Assembly (NCBI GenBank): GCA_934153945.1
Contig: CAKPFM010000002.1
Span: 62,001 to 126,000, forward strand
Origin: an uncultured Bacilli bacterium
GTDB lineage: Bacteria; Bacillota_I; Bacilli_A; RF39; UBA660
DNA length: 64,000 nucleotides
Reading direction: 5' to 3'
Position numbers and translations under genes: made by a program. The notes under the pieces are model-generated. The model saw only the letters and a list, made by a program, of their open reading frames with translations. It was not told where the DNA came from and ran no database searches. This document shows, one piece after another, positions 8,471 through 17,515 of the stretch; position 1 is the stretch's first letter, and every line of letters starts with the position of its first letter.

Positions 8471-9190
8471 ATGGAATACAAAGTAACAATTAATGATTTT
8501 GAAGGACCTATGGATTTGCTTCTTCATTTAGTTAAATCACAAAATATAGATATTATTGATTTAAATGTAGAAGAAATTACAGAACAATATTTAGGTTATA
8601 TTAAAGAAGCAGAGGAATTAAATTTAGATATAGCTAGTGAATACTTAACTCTAGCAGCAGAACTTATAGAAATTAAATCTAGTAGTTTGTTACCTAAAAA
8701 AGAAATAATAGAAGATGAATATGAAGAAGATCCAAGGAAAAGATTGATTCAAAGATTAATTGAATATCAAAAATATAAAGAAGTTATACCATCCTTAAAA
8801 GAAATGGAAGAAGAAAGAAAAAATTACTTTAGTAAATCACCTAATAACTTAAAAGAATTTCAAGATGATACTAACATTAATTATGGTGATTTAAATTTAG
8901 ATATACTAATGAATGCTTTTCAAAAGTTTTTAGAAAGAAAACAAGAAGAAAAACCATTAAATACAAAGATAACTAAGAAAGAATATTCTATTAGTGTGAG
9001 AAGTCGAGAAATAAAAGATGTATTGATAAGAAAGAAAAAAGTTTCTTTTGATGAATTATTTGAAATAGTTACTAAAGATTATGTTGTAGTTACCTTTTTA
9101 TCTATTTTATCTATGGCTAAAAAAGGTGAATTATTAATTACGCAGGAAGACAATTTTAGTAATATAACTTTATCTTTAAAGGGAGAGTAA
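8471..9190 (+). CDS. scpA: Segregation and condensation protein A (kleisin)
   Basis: ScpA is the kleisin subunit that bridges the two heads of the SMC dimer and recruits ScpB. The SMC-ScpAB complex compacts and separates replicated chromosomes. The 239-residue protein opens with the conserved FEGPMDLLLHLVKSQNIDI and continues with ITEQYLGYI and ASEYLTLAAELIEIKS (N-terminal SMC-neck-binding helices). It ends with a winged-helix region (VSFDELFEIV...VVTFLSILSMAKKGEL). AGGTGATAGT precedes the ATG. scpB follows after one base. Confidence 0.95.
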   Translation: MEYKVTINDFEGPMDLLLHLVKSQNIDIIDLNVEEITEQYLGYIKEAEELNLDIASEYLTLAAELIEIKSSSLLPKKEIIEDEYEEDPRKRLIQRLIEYQKYKEVIPSLKEMEEERKNYFSKSPNNLKEFQDDTNINYGDLNLDILMNAFQKFLERKQEEKPLNTKITKKEYSISVRSREIKDVLIRKKKVSFDELFEIVTKDYVVVTFLSILSMAKKGELLITQEDNFSNITLSLKGE

Positions 9191-9191
9191 T

Positions 9192-9749
9192 ATGGAATTA
9201 GCAGTTTTAGAGGGTTTATTATTTTTAAATGGAGAAGACGGAATTAGTTTTGAAAAAATTAAAGATATTTTGGAAATTGATGATAATAAATTAAATGAAT
9301 TATTAAATACTTTAAACAATAAATATTTAGAACCAACTAGTGGACTTAGATTAGTTAAATTTGATAACTATTATAAAATAACTACAAAGGAAGAACATAA
9401 AGATTACTACAAAAAATTAGTCGAATTAGAAGACGATAGCATATTAAGTCAAGCTTGTTTAGAGACACTAGCAATCATCGCTTATAATGGTCCTGTTACA
9501 AGAATGCAGGTAGATGAAATAAGAGGAATTAATAGTAGTCATATGGTAAGAAGATTGATTGCTAAAAACTTAGTTGAAGATATTGGTAAAGCTGATCTAC
9601 CTGGTAGACCACATTTATATCAAGTTACAAAAGACTTTTTAGATTATTTTGGTATAGAAAGTGTTAAAGATTTACCTGTTATTGAAGAAAAAGAAATAGA
9701 TGATATCGAAACAAATTTATTTGAATCAAAATATAAAGAAAATAATTAA
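9192..9749 (+). CDS. scpB: Segregation and condensation protein B
   Basis: ScpB dimers bind the middle of ScpA and complete the bacterial condensin. The 185-residue protein consists of two winged-helix domains. Its opening LAVLEGLLFLNGEDGIS, the middle CLETLAIIAYNGPVTRMQVDEIRG and GRPHLYQVTKDFLDYFGI are family signatures. It begins one base after the scpA stop, so the pair is translationally coupled. Confidence 0.95.
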   Translation: MELAVLEGLLFLNGEDGISFEKIKDILEIDDNKLNELLNTLNNKYLEPTSGLRLVKFDNYYKITTKEEHKDYYKKLVELEDDSILSQACLETLAIIAYNGPVTRMQVDEIRGINSSHMVRRLIAKNLVEDIGKADLPGRPHLYQVTKDFLDYFGIESVKDLPVIEEKEIDDIETNLFESKYKENN

Positions 9750-9783
9750 TTTTTACAATCATATTATATGTTTAATTATAAGG

Positions 9784-9811
9784 AAAATTATCTTCATTGA
9801 TAATTTTTTAA
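9784..9811 (+). terminator. Terminator of scpAB
   Basis: AAAATTATC and GATAATTTTTT pair around TTCATT and end in a T run. Confidence 0.7.
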
Positions 9812-9878
9812 TGTATTGTTTTACTAATTAAAAAAGTGTAGAATTAAAAGTGAAAATTTTGCTGGAAGGTGGATATTT

Positions 9879-11381
9879 ATGATTACATTAAAATTTAATG
9901 ATGAATTTAATAGTGTGATAGAAGAACCAATTAGTTATTGGAAAAAAACAGAAGATATTCCACAAAATATTAAAAATTTTATAATTGAAAATTCCGATTC
10001 GATTCCTTTATATGATGAAAAAAATAATAAATATTATTGTCCAAAATGTATAGAAGAACTTACTGAACATAATAATTGTTCAAAATGCTCAAAAAGATTT
10101 CTAATAACTGATAAATATAATAGTAGAATAAACATTGAAGATATAAACAAAATAAGAGATTTAAGTCATTATTTTTACTATTATGTATTTGATATTATTG
10201 ATGACAATGTTTTACTTTATGTATTATCTGAATATGTGAGTTATGATAATCCTCTATCTTATTATCCATATAAAAATAGTGAAATAACAATTAAAAATAT
10301 CTATCAAGTTTTATCAAATGAAATTATAGATTTTCAAGAAAATAAACATTATTCTTATGAAAAATTAAAAGATATAAAGGAAAGATTTGAATCAGATGAT
10401 GAATTTAGTAATGATGAATTTGAATCATATCAAACAATGAGATTTGAACCTTATTATTACCAATATTTATATACAGATAATTTAAATGAATTAAGAAATG
10501 TTGAAATATACAAGTATAGCAATATATGGTTATTAAAAGATTTTTTTAATAAAAATGATTTTTGTTTATCAAGTTTAACTTACTTTCCAGTATATTATAA
10601 AGAGTTTGAATATTTAGTTAAAATAGGATTTTATGATCTAGCACTTAATTATTGTGATTCTATCAAATATGGTGGAAGTTTTAAAAAAACTTTTGGTGTT
10701 GATAAAAAATATTATCAATTTATGAAGGATATTAATATTAACTATTCGCAATTAGAAGCTTTACGACTATGTAATACTTCAGATATAAAAATTATAAACT
10801 TTATATCAGATAATTTTTATATATTTGATGTAATATTAAAATATACTGACATTATTAGTGTTTATGAATATTTTCAAAAACAAAATTTAAGTAATAATAA
10901 TATAGATGAATATTATGACTATATAATATGTTGTGAAAAATTGAAATTAAATTTAAGTGATAAAAATATTTTATTTCCAAAAAATTTTATTGAACAACAT
11001 GATAAAATAACTAGTGAATTAATAATATCTAATAATCCAGAGATTAATAACCGTATAGAATCTTTATCAAATGTAATTTCCCTTAATAATTATGAAGATG
11101 ACAATTTTGTTATATTTCCTGCAAATAGTGTAGATAGTCTTATAGATGAAAGTTCACAACAATCAAATTGTGTTAGAACTTATTGTGATAGGGTTGGTAA
11201 TAATGAATGTCAAATTTATTTTATGAGATATAAGAGTAATATAAATAAATCTTTTGTTACTATTGAAGTTAGAAATGGTAAGGTTGTTCAAGCAAGAACA
11301 AAATTTAATGAAGAACCAAGTATTGAAATTATGAATATTATAAAAAAATGGGAAAGAACATTAATAATGGTAGTTAATTAA
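9879..11381 (+). CDS. PcfJ-like protein with N-terminal zinc ribbon
   Basis: The 500-residue protein has a CPKC...CSKC zinc-ribbon-like segment near residues 53-72, a long aromatic-rich helical middle, and a C-terminal domain (about residues 410-495) that matches the PcfJ family: VDSLIDESSQQSNCVRTYCDRV, then IYFMRY, SFVTIEVRNGKVVQARTKFNE and a closing W. PcfJ is named from the conjugative plasmid pCF10, but its activity is unknown and chromosomal copies are frequent. The ribosome site is GGAAGGTGG. The gene stands alone between the scpAB terminator and a decayed stretch, so this area may be an old integration site. Confidence 0.7.
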   Translation: MITLKFNDEFNSVIEEPISYWKKTEDIPQNIKNFIIENSDSIPLYDEKNNKYYCPKCIEELTEHNNCSKCSKRFLITDKYNSRINIEDINKIRDLSHYFYYYVFDIIDDNVLLYVLSEYVSYDNPLSYYPYKNSEITIKNIYQVLSNEIIDFQENKHYSYEKLKDIKERFESDDEFSNDEFESYQTMRFEPYYYQYLYTDNLNELRNVEIYKYSNIWLLKDFFNKNDFCLSSLTYFPVYYKEFEYLVKIGFYDLALNYCDSIKYGGSFKKTFGVDKKYYQFMKDININYSQLEALRLCNTSDIKIINFISDNFYIFDVILKYTDIISVYEYFQKQNLSNNNIDEYYDYIICCEKLKLNLSDKNILFPKNFIEQHDKITSELIISNNPEINNRIESLSNVISLNNYEDDNFVIFPANSVDSLIDESSQQSNCVRTYCDRVGNNECQIYFMRYKSNINKSFVTIEVRNGKVVQARTKFNEEPSIEIMNIIKKWERTLIMVVN

Positions 11382-11533
11382 ATATATTGATTTAAATTAG
11401 TTATGTATGAATCTAACATATATTTCTACTTCTATTTACTAAAAAATTTTAATAATTAATTATAAGGTTTATTATATTACATGATATTGGAGTTTATGTT
11501 AGGTGATGATATAATGTTATTGAGGTGGTTTCA

Positions 11534-11884
11534 TGTTAAATATTAGCTTTAAAGATTATATGGAAATGAATGTACAGTTTAATTCCAAAATGGGAAAAAC
11601 TTATTATGTATTAAGTTCATGGACTTTAAAATAATATTAATATTTAAAAAAAGAATTAATAAATCTAATGGATTTATATTAGGGTAATTATTGAACGTGA
11701 AAATGATGATGGATTAATTGGTACTTTAAAAAAATATGATGGTAGCTTAATTATAGAACGTGATGGCTTTTATTTATTATTTAAACAATATGAAATATAT
11801 AATATATTATTGAAGAGTACAATGGAGTTGAGGAAGAACAGCAAATTAGTAATTATACATGTTCAATTTAATAAGAAAAATTAG
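11534..11884 (+). pseudogene. Decayed coding remnants
   Basis: GAGGTGG and ATG begin a frame that stops after 32 codons (MLNISFKDYMEMNVQF...). A second open segment without a start (about 11690-11884) reads VIIERENDDGLIGTLKKYDG and SLIIERDGFYLLFKQYEIYN, which looks like genuine protein sequence. The two are probably pieces of one inactivated gene of unknown family. The rest of 11382-11987 shows only AT-rich DNA. Confidence 0.35.
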
Positions 11885-11902
11885 AAGAAGTAAGGTAGTA
11901 TC

Positions 11903-11937
11903 AAATAGATTATTTAGAGAAAATTAGTCTATTTTTT
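11903..11937 (+). terminator. Possible terminator upstream of the tRNA gene
   Basis: AAATAGA pairs with TCTATTT across an 18-base loop and is followed by a T run. The long loop makes this only moderately convincing. Confidence 0.4.
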
Positions 11938-11987
11938 CATTTTATTGAAATATTTTTATAATAATGTGATATAATTAATTTGTAATT

Positions 11988-12075
11988 GCTCGCATGGTGA
12001 AATTGGTAGACACGATAGACTCAAAATCTATTTTTCGATGAGAAAGTCTCGGTTCAAGTCCGAGTGCGAGCACCA
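11988..12075 (+). tRNA. tRNA-Leu, anticodon CAA
   Basis: The acceptor stem is GCTCGCA with TGCGAGC, discriminator A and an encoded CCA. The anticodon stem ATAGA/TCTAT encloses the loop CTCAAAA, giving anticodon CAA for the UUG codon. A long variable arm and the T-arm motif GGTTCAAGTCC fit a class II leucine tRNA. A promoter-like TTGAAA (11945) and TATAAT (11970) with 19 bp spacing lies upstream. No duplicated tRNA end was seen, so it is not an obvious phage attachment site. Confidence 0.95.
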
Positions 12076-12116
12076 TTGATGAATTTGTTCAAAATATTTG
12101 GACTTTATATAAAGAT

Positions 12117-12142
12117 TCAGTCAACAATATGACTGATTTTTT
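12117..12142 (+). terminator. Terminator of tRNA-Leu
   Basis: TCAGTC and GACTGA pair around AACAATAT and are followed by TTTTTT. Confidence 0.8.
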
Positions 12143-12405
12143 ATTTATTTTTTTATTCTCATAGTTTTTTTACTACTTGTATCAGAATACGTTAATTACC
12201 AAAAAATGAATATATGAATTAAGTTTAGGTACTGACAATAATGATGTAATTAAGTTATATAAAAAATTGTATTTATTTTGATAATTTAACAATGAGATTA
12301 AAATTAAAATAATATAATTTACGATTTTTACAAAAAAAATATATGTAATTGAAATAAAAAAATGCTTAATGTAAATCTTATTTAAGAAATACATAAAAGC
12401 AGTTT
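12143..12405. other. Gene-poor interval with a possible peptidoglycan-binding remnant
   Basis: No intact gene is supported here. A short plus-strand reading near 12215-12285 gives ELSLGTDNNDVIKLYKKLYLF and a stop. It vaguely resembles the first repeat of a PG_binding_1 domain and may be the last trace of a lost gene. The interval is otherwise AT-rich, and a minus-strand open frame in it looks like chance. Confidence 0.2.
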
Positions 12406-12909
12406 TTAATATTTTTTTAATATCTTTTTTAAAGCCTTTTTAAAACTATTTTCCTTAACTTCATTAGTAGGAACGTCTATTTCATTTGGTATATCAAATT
12501 CAACAATACCTCTTTTAATCCATAATGCATCTTTTAAGGATAGTAATTTTGTATTAAGAAAATTATATTGCTTTGTTAATGATGAATTTTTCTTTTCATC
12601 ATCATTCATAGTTTTTAAAATACTATTAATTTCTTTCTTTTTTTCGACTATAATTTTACCTAATTTTACTATATCATTTTCATCTAAATCTTTTATTCTA
12701 AAATAATCAATAATGCAATCTAAATTTTTTAAAAATTCAACAGTTTCAAAATCAGTAAATTTAATAAAATCATATTTATTTTCTACATCTTCATCATTAC
12801 TATCTTTACAAATTTTATTAATCATTGCTTCTGGAATAATATCATTTTGAATTAAATAATTGATATCATTTTTTTGTATATAGGCAGCATTATTTGAAAT
12901 TATTTTCAT
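12406..12909 (-). CDS. Hypothetical protein
   Basis: The 167-residue protein is soluble, helical and charged, with a very strong ribosome site (AAGGGGGA) before ATG. The middle (residues about 85-140) is a Lys/Glu-rich probable coiled coil, and the end SFKKALKKILKKY is basic and amphipathic. There is no signal peptide or metal motif. It is a stand-alone gene on the minus strand. I do not recognise the family. Confidence 0.5.
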   Translation of the reverse strand: MKIISNNAAYIQKNDINYLIQNDIIPEAMINKICKDSNDEDVENKYDFIKFTDFETVEFLKNLDCIIDYFRIKDLDENDIVKLGKIIVEKKKEINSILKTMNDDEKKNSSLTKQYNFLNTKLLSLKDALWIKRGIVEFDIPNEIDVPTNEVKENSFKKALKKILKKY

Positions 12910-13043
12910 AAAAAATCCCCCTTCAAATGTACAATATAATACTACAAAATTAAGTTAATATCAAGTTATAATTATCTATATTTATAATATTAACAATAAT
13001 TTTAAATATATAAGAATAAAATATATATAAAGGTGATAAAAAT

Positions 13044-13718
13044 ATGAAAAATTATACATTGTTGGAAGAAATAAAAAAAATAAAAATTCCTAATTATACT
13101 TTATCAGAAGAAATTATTAATTCACTATCCCATGGAATAGCGGCAGCATTTAGTATTTGTGGATTAATAATGCTTATTATTAAGGCTAGTAATATTAATG
13201 CTACAGCAGTATCATCAGTAACAATATTTGGAACAACTATGATATTATTATATACAATGTCTTGTATATATCACGCTTTATCACCAAATATTCTAGGTAA
13301 AAAAATACTAAGGGTAATCGATCACTGTAATGTTTTTTTGCTAGTTTTTGGAACAATTATACCAGTATGTTTAATAGGTATAGGAGGTATATCTGGATGG
13401 ATATTTTTTGGTATAACTGCTTTTACAACTCTAATAGGAATATTTTCTTCATGTATTAATATAGATAAAGTACAGTTAATAGAAGTAATATGCCATTTGC
13501 TAAATGGATGGAGTGTTGTATTTTTTAGTAAAATTTTATTACAAAATATTGGACTAATAGGACTAATACTAATAATACTAGGTGGTGTAATGTATACACT
13601 AGGTGCTATTTTATATGGAATAGGTTCAAAAAGAAAATATATTCATTCTATTTTTCATTTCTTTTGTATATTTGGTACAATTCTTCATTATATTTCTATA
13701 TATAAATATATTTTATAA
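13044..13718 (+). CDS. HlyIII/YqfA (PAQR-type) membrane protein
   Basis: The 224-residue seven-helix protein has the metal-site pattern of the hemolysin III/adiponectin-receptor superfamily: SLSHGIAA near residue 30, CIYHALSP near 75, DHCN near 94 and a closing HSIFHFF...LHY. Relatives include YqfA of Bacillus; zinc-dependent lipid hydrolase activity is proposed for the superfamily, but the bacterial role is unsettled. AAAGGTGAT precedes the ATG. Naming it a haemolysin would overstate what is known. Confidence 0.8.
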   Translation: MKNYTLLEEIKKIKIPNYTLSEEIINSLSHGIAAAFSICGLIMLIIKASNINATAVSSVTIFGTTMILLYTMSCIYHALSPNILGKKILRVIDHCNVFLLVFGTIIPVCLIGIGGISGWIFFGITAFTTLIGIFSSCINIDKVQLIEVICHLLNGWSVVFFSKILLQNIGLIGLILIILGGVMYTLGAILYGIGSKRKYIHSIFHFFCIFGTILHYISIYKYIL

Positions 13719-13790
13719 AATAATAAAAGTTATTTTTTTTGACAAAAGAAAATACAAGTATTATAATCGAAAACATTGAGGAGCAATAAT

Positions 13791-14678
13791 ATGAAAATGG
13801 ATGAATATATAGAAAAAATAAAAGAACGTACAAAAGACTATAATAATATAGAAAAATTAAGATATATTTATTTTGATATAGGAAAAATCATGTCATTTGA
13901 TACAAACTTTATATATGGAACTAATAAGAAAAAAAGTTACATATATGATAATATTATTTATGACAAAGAAAGATTAGATCAAGATTTTGAAAAAAGAATA
14001 ATTATATGTAAATCGCTTGCTTATATAATGAAATATATATTAAATAAAGTTGGTATAAAAACAGAAATAAATATAGATTATTATGAAAATATTTCTTATA
14101 AACATGTAAACAATATTGTAACTTTAGATGATGAAAAATATATAATTGATTTACAACAAGATTTAAAAAATATTCAAATACACTCAACTACAGAATATTT
14201 TCTAATAGATAAATTTGAATATCAAACTATATCAAAAAATCAGCTAAAAAAAATAGATGAAAAAATAGGATATATAAGTGATGATAATCCATATATAGAA
14301 GAATATTTATACATCATAAAAAAATCATTAAATGAAAGTTTAAAAATAGAAGAAAAAATAGAAAAAATACTATATTTATTAAATAATTATATAAATACTA
14401 ATAATATGGGATATTATGAAATAAGAAGTTCATATTATTCATTAATAAAAAGTTTACTTAATCAAAGAGAAAGAAACTGCATTAAATTTATAGATGGATA
14501 TCAAATGGGTATAAAAAATAAATATAATTTATTTATTTTAGTAAATAATACTACTGTATATATGTATAGTAATAATAAGTTTAATAAAATAACGCTTTAT
14601 GATATTTCATTACTTATAAAAGGTGGATATGTGTTACTAGGAGATATACCAAAATTAAAAAAAATATTAAAAAAATAA
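13791..14678 (+). CDS. Transglutaminase-like protein, probable Cys-His-Asp triad
   Basis: I infer this 295-residue cytoplasmic protein to carry a transglutaminase-like fold at residues about 65-125: Cys73 begins a helix (CKSLAYIMKYILNKVGIK), His105 opens a strand (KHVNNIVTLDDEKYIIDLQ) and Asp120 follows at the expected distance. This is the Cys/His/Asp order of bacterial transglutaminase/protease folds. The second half is helical and unknown. TGAGGAGC sets the start at 13791. It lies 30 bases before a patatin-like phospholipase, and both point the same way as a third gene of unknown function, possibly one operon. No family name is assigned. Confidence 0.5.
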   Translation: MKMDEYIEKIKERTKDYNNIEKLRYIYFDIGKIMSFDTNFIYGTNKKKSYIYDNIIYDKERLDQDFEKRIIICKSLAYIMKYILNKVGIKTEINIDYYENISYKHVNNIVTLDDEKYIIDLQQDLKNIQIHSTTEYFLIDKFEYQTISKNQLKKIDEKIGYISDDNPYIEEYLYIIKKSLNESLKIEEKIEKILYLLNNYINTNNMGYYEIRSSYYSLIKSLLNQRERNCIKFIDGYQMGIKNKYNLFILVNNTTVYMYSNNKFNKITLYDISLLIKGGYVLLGDIPKLKKILKK

Positions 14679-14708
14679 AAAATTTGATATAATAAATATG
14701 GTGATAAT

Positions 14709-15947
14709 ATGCGAGCAATAGTTTTATCAGGTGGAGGCTCAAAAGGTGCTTATGAAATGGGTGTTTGGGCAGCTCTTAGAAAATTAAAAATTAAATATGA
14801 TATAGTAACAGGAACTAGTGTAGGAGCATTAAATGCTGCTGTAATGACACAACAAACATTTTATAAAGGATTACTCTTTTGGCATAACTTAAATTCTAAG
14901 ATGATTTTTAATCAAGAAATAAAAGAAGATTATCATACAAAAGAAGGTAAAAAAAACATTCTAAAAATATACGCTAAAGGTGTACTAAATGGTGGAATGG
15001 ATGTAAAAGGTTTAGATGAAACTTTAAGAAAAGTAATAGATACAAAAAAATTTTTTAAATCAAAAATAGATATGGGAATTATAACTTTTAATGTAAAAAC
15101 TTTAAAACCAAAAGAAATAACAAAAAAGGATTTAAATGAAAATAACTTATGTGATTATTTATTAGCTAGTGCTTCATGTTTCCCAGCTTTTAAAATGAAA
15201 GAAATAGATAATGAAAACTATATAGATGGTGGTATATATGATAATTTACCAATTAATTTAGCTGCTTCACTAGGCGCTACAGAAGTAATAGCTGTTGATT
15301 TAAAAGAAGTTGGTTTCAAACAAAAAGTAAAAGATCCAAACTTAAAAATAACATATATTTCACCAAGAAATGATATTGGATCATTCCTAATATTTGAAAA
15401 AGATATGGCTAGAAGAGCTATGAAATTAGGTTATAATGATACTTTAAAAGTAATGAAAAAACTAGATGGTAATATATTCACTTTCCATTTAAATGACTTA
15501 AATAAAAACTATAATAAATATATATCTAAATATATTAATAATATAAAAAAATACTTAAATATGGATAAACAAAGTAACTTATTAGATGGAATTCTAAAAC
15601 TAAGTATTATAAAAAGAATATTTAATGAAAAAACAATGAAAGATGAATACATAAATTTAATAGAACAACTAGGAACTAACTTAGAAATAGATGAGACTAA
15701 AATATACAATATAAACAAATACAATAAAGAACTAATAAATAAATTTTTAACAATAAAAAATGATGATAAAATAGAAAGTTTAATAAAACAAAACAAGTTA
15801 AAAAACTTATTAAATAATAAATCAACTATCAAATATATATATGATATGTTAGATGAAAACAACAGCAAGAAATTATATGGAATAGTTCTATTATTTCCAA
15901 AACTATTCTTACAAGCTGTATATTTAAAAACAATTATTGAAAAATAA
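14709..15947 (+). CDS. Patatin-like phospholipase (RssA/YlbK type)
   Basis: Patatin proteins are serine acyl hydrolases with a Ser-Asp dyad. The 412-residue protein shows the oxyanion motif GGGSKGAYE (residues 8-16), the nucleophile elbow GTSVG with Ser37, and the Asp in DGGIYDNLP (Asp173), so the active site is complete. About 150 C-terminal residues beyond the patatin domain are helical, Lys/Asn-rich and unassigned, making it longer than minimal RssA proteins. GGTGATAAT precedes the ATG. The next gene follows 12 bases later, after a strong ribosome site. Substrate is unknown, though membrane lipid is likely. Confidence 0.85.
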   Translation: MRAIVLSGGGSKGAYEMGVWAALRKLKIKYDIVTGTSVGALNAAVMTQQTFYKGLLFWHNLNSKMIFNQEIKEDYHTKEGKKNILKIYAKGVLNGGMDVKGLDETLRKVIDTKKFFKSKIDMGIITFNVKTLKPKEITKKDLNENNLCDYLLASASCFPAFKMKEIDNENYIDGGIYDNLPINLAASLGATEVIAVDLKEVGFKQKVKDPNLKITYISPRNDIGSFLIFEKDMARRAMKLGYNDTLKVMKKLDGNIFTFHLNDLNKNYNKYISKYINNIKKYLNMDKQSNLLDGILKLSIIKRIFNEKTMKDEYINLIEQLGTNLEIDETKIYNINKYNKELINKFLTIKNDDKIESLIKQNKLKNLLNNKSTIKYIYDMLDENNSKKLYGIVLLFPKLFLQAVYLKTIIEK

Positions 15948-15959
15948 AGGAGGTAAAGT

Positions 15960-17204
15960 ATGAAAAGGATGTTTGGGTTATTATTAATATTGTTAATTGG
16001 ATATTTCTCTTTACAATTAATATTTAGATTTATTGATAAAGGACACACTGAAGAATATAATATAACAACAAATGGACAAGTATTTAGTATTAAAGAGATA
16101 TACACAGTAAATACCGACGAAGACGACAATTATTACTTGGAAATAAAGGTAAATGAAGACACATTTGATATGCAAATATATGATAATTTAAATATGTCAA
16201 AAAGAATAATAACAGATATTTATTACTATGATGCAGACTATAAATGTATTCTTCCAGTTATTAATAAAGAAAAATATGGAAATGTTATATGTAAAATTGA
16301 TGATACTTACTATAATTATCAAGATTTAAAAGGAAAAAGTGAATCACTTGATCTATTTGTAAAAAATTTAAATATTGATGAAAAGGAACAACAAGAATTA
16401 GCAAGCAAAAATAAAATAACTGTATATGATAATTTAATAGATAAACACTATATAGCTCTAGAAACTTATAAAGGAATAACAACAATTAATAAAAAAAATA
16501 TGAGTACTATAGTAGATATAAACCTATTTGAAAAAGACATATATACAAAAGATATATCATGCTTTATTGATAAATACTATTTAGTAGCAGATTATAATAA
16601 GCAAACAAAATTTAATGAATTTAAATTAGTAGATATAACTAATAATAAAGTAAAAACAATTAAATATGATTATGATATATCACTAGATTCATATATACTA
16701 GGTACTTATGAAAATAAAGTATACTTATTTGATAATAGTACTAAAAAAGAATATGAAATAGATGTTAAAAAAGAAACTATTATAGAAGTAGGAAATACAA
16801 ATATAGGTATTAAAATTTTAGTAAATGGAAATTTTGAAAATATCAATGCTTATACTGTATATCAAAATAAAACAACATTTACTCCATATGAAGTAAGTTA
16901 TACTTTTAATAATCAAAATTATGATTTAGTATTAAAAGTAGGTAAAGAAAAAAGTGGATATTATTATATATTTGAAAAAGTAGGAAATACATATAAAGTA
17001 TACCGTTCAAATATTCAAAATAAAATAAATAAAACATACCTTTTTGAAACAAATAGTACTGAACTACTATATTCAAAGGACAGTGTTTATTATTTAGATG
17101 GAAAAACCTTAAAAAGATATGATAATCAAGGTAATAAGATAGTATTAGAATATTCAGAATTAGAATTTAATAATAATATAAAAATAGGGCTATTTAATAA
17201 ATAG
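15960..17204 (+). CDS. Membrane-anchored protein, possible beta-propeller, unknown function
   Basis: The 414-residue protein has an N-terminal membrane anchor (residues about 4-24) and a long exported domain of short repeated beta-strands, with recurrent patterns such as VYLFDNSTKKEYEID and VYYLDGKTLKRYDNQGNKI that resemble propeller blades. AAAGGAGGTAAAGT lies just 12 bases after the patatin stop, so the two are probably cotranscribed and the protein may act with that lipase at the membrane. No enzymatic motif was seen and the family is not recognised. Confidence 0.55.
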   Translation: MKRMFGLLLILLIGYFSLQLIFRFIDKGHTEEYNITTNGQVFSIKEIYTVNTDEDDNYYLEIKVNEDTFDMQIYDNLNMSKRIITDIYYYDADYKCILPVINKEKYGNVICKIDDTYYNYQDLKGKSESLDLFVKNLNIDEKEQQELASKNKITVYDNLIDKHYIALETYKGITTINKKNMSTIVDINLFEKDIYTKDISCFIDKYYLVADYNKQTKFNEFKLVDITNNKVKTIKYDYDISLDSYILGTYENKVYLFDNSTKKEYEIDVKKETIIEVGNTNIGIKILVNGNFENINAYTVYQNKTTFTPYEVSYTFNNQNYDLVLKVGKEKSGYYYIFEKVGNTYKVYRSNIQNKINKTYLFETNSTELLYSKDSVYYLDGKTLKRYDNQGNKIVLEYSELEFNNNIKIGLFNK

Positions 17205-17213
17205 TCCTATTTT
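17182..17213. terminator. Bidirectional terminator
   Basis: A long hairpin (AAATAGGGCTATTT with AAATAGTCCTATTT) spans the end of the membrane protein gene and the stop codon of the convergent RHH gene. Confidence 0.75.
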
Positions 17214-17389
17214 GTACCTACATCAATTATTTCAATTTCTCCATGCTTTTTTTCATATTCTTTAATATATTGTTTCATAATATATTCTAACTCACTATTA
17301 AAAGAACGCATTTCCTCTTTAGCGATATATTTTAATTTATCATGGAGTGTTTCATTTATTCTAAGTGTATAATATATTGTTGGTTTCAA
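17207..17389 (-). CDS. Ribbon-helix-helix (Arc-like) DNA-binding protein
   Basis: This is a 60-residue protein. The beta-strand IYYTLRIN is followed by two helices (ETLHDKLKYIAKEEMRSFNSELEYIMKQYIKEY), which is the Arc/MetJ-type fold with the RSFNSE turn. Such proteins bind operators as dimers of dimers. The start is a TTG at 17387-17389, fixed by GGAGGT six bases upstream. No partner toxin gene is next to it, so it is probably a small regulator. Confidence 0.75.
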   Translation of the reverse strand: MKPTIYYTLRINETLHDKLKYIAKEEMRSFNSELEYIMKQYIKEYEKKHGEIEIIDVGTK

Positions 17390-17515
17390 ATTACTACCTC
17401 CTACAATAATATAATATCAAAATGTAACTATTATGATATAGACTTATAATGAACACAAAATATAACTATATCACTAATTTGAGTTAATTTCATATAATAT
17501 TTTGGAAGGTGAGTT

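Noticed and set aside
11988..12075. tRNA-Leu as integration site for the PcfJ region
   Set aside because: No direct repeat of the tRNA 3' end was found nearby and no integrase gene adjoins it.
12182..12394. Minus-strand 70-codon frame beside the tRNA
   Set aside because: Composition is simply AT-rich (Ile, Leu, Tyr, Asn), with no ribosome site and no recognisable features.
15509..16129. Open minus-strand frame of 206 codons
   Set aside because: It lies antisense to the patatin and membrane-protein genes, has no ribosome site and a Leu/Ile/Ser-rich composition typical of reverse translation of Lys/Asn-rich coding DNA.
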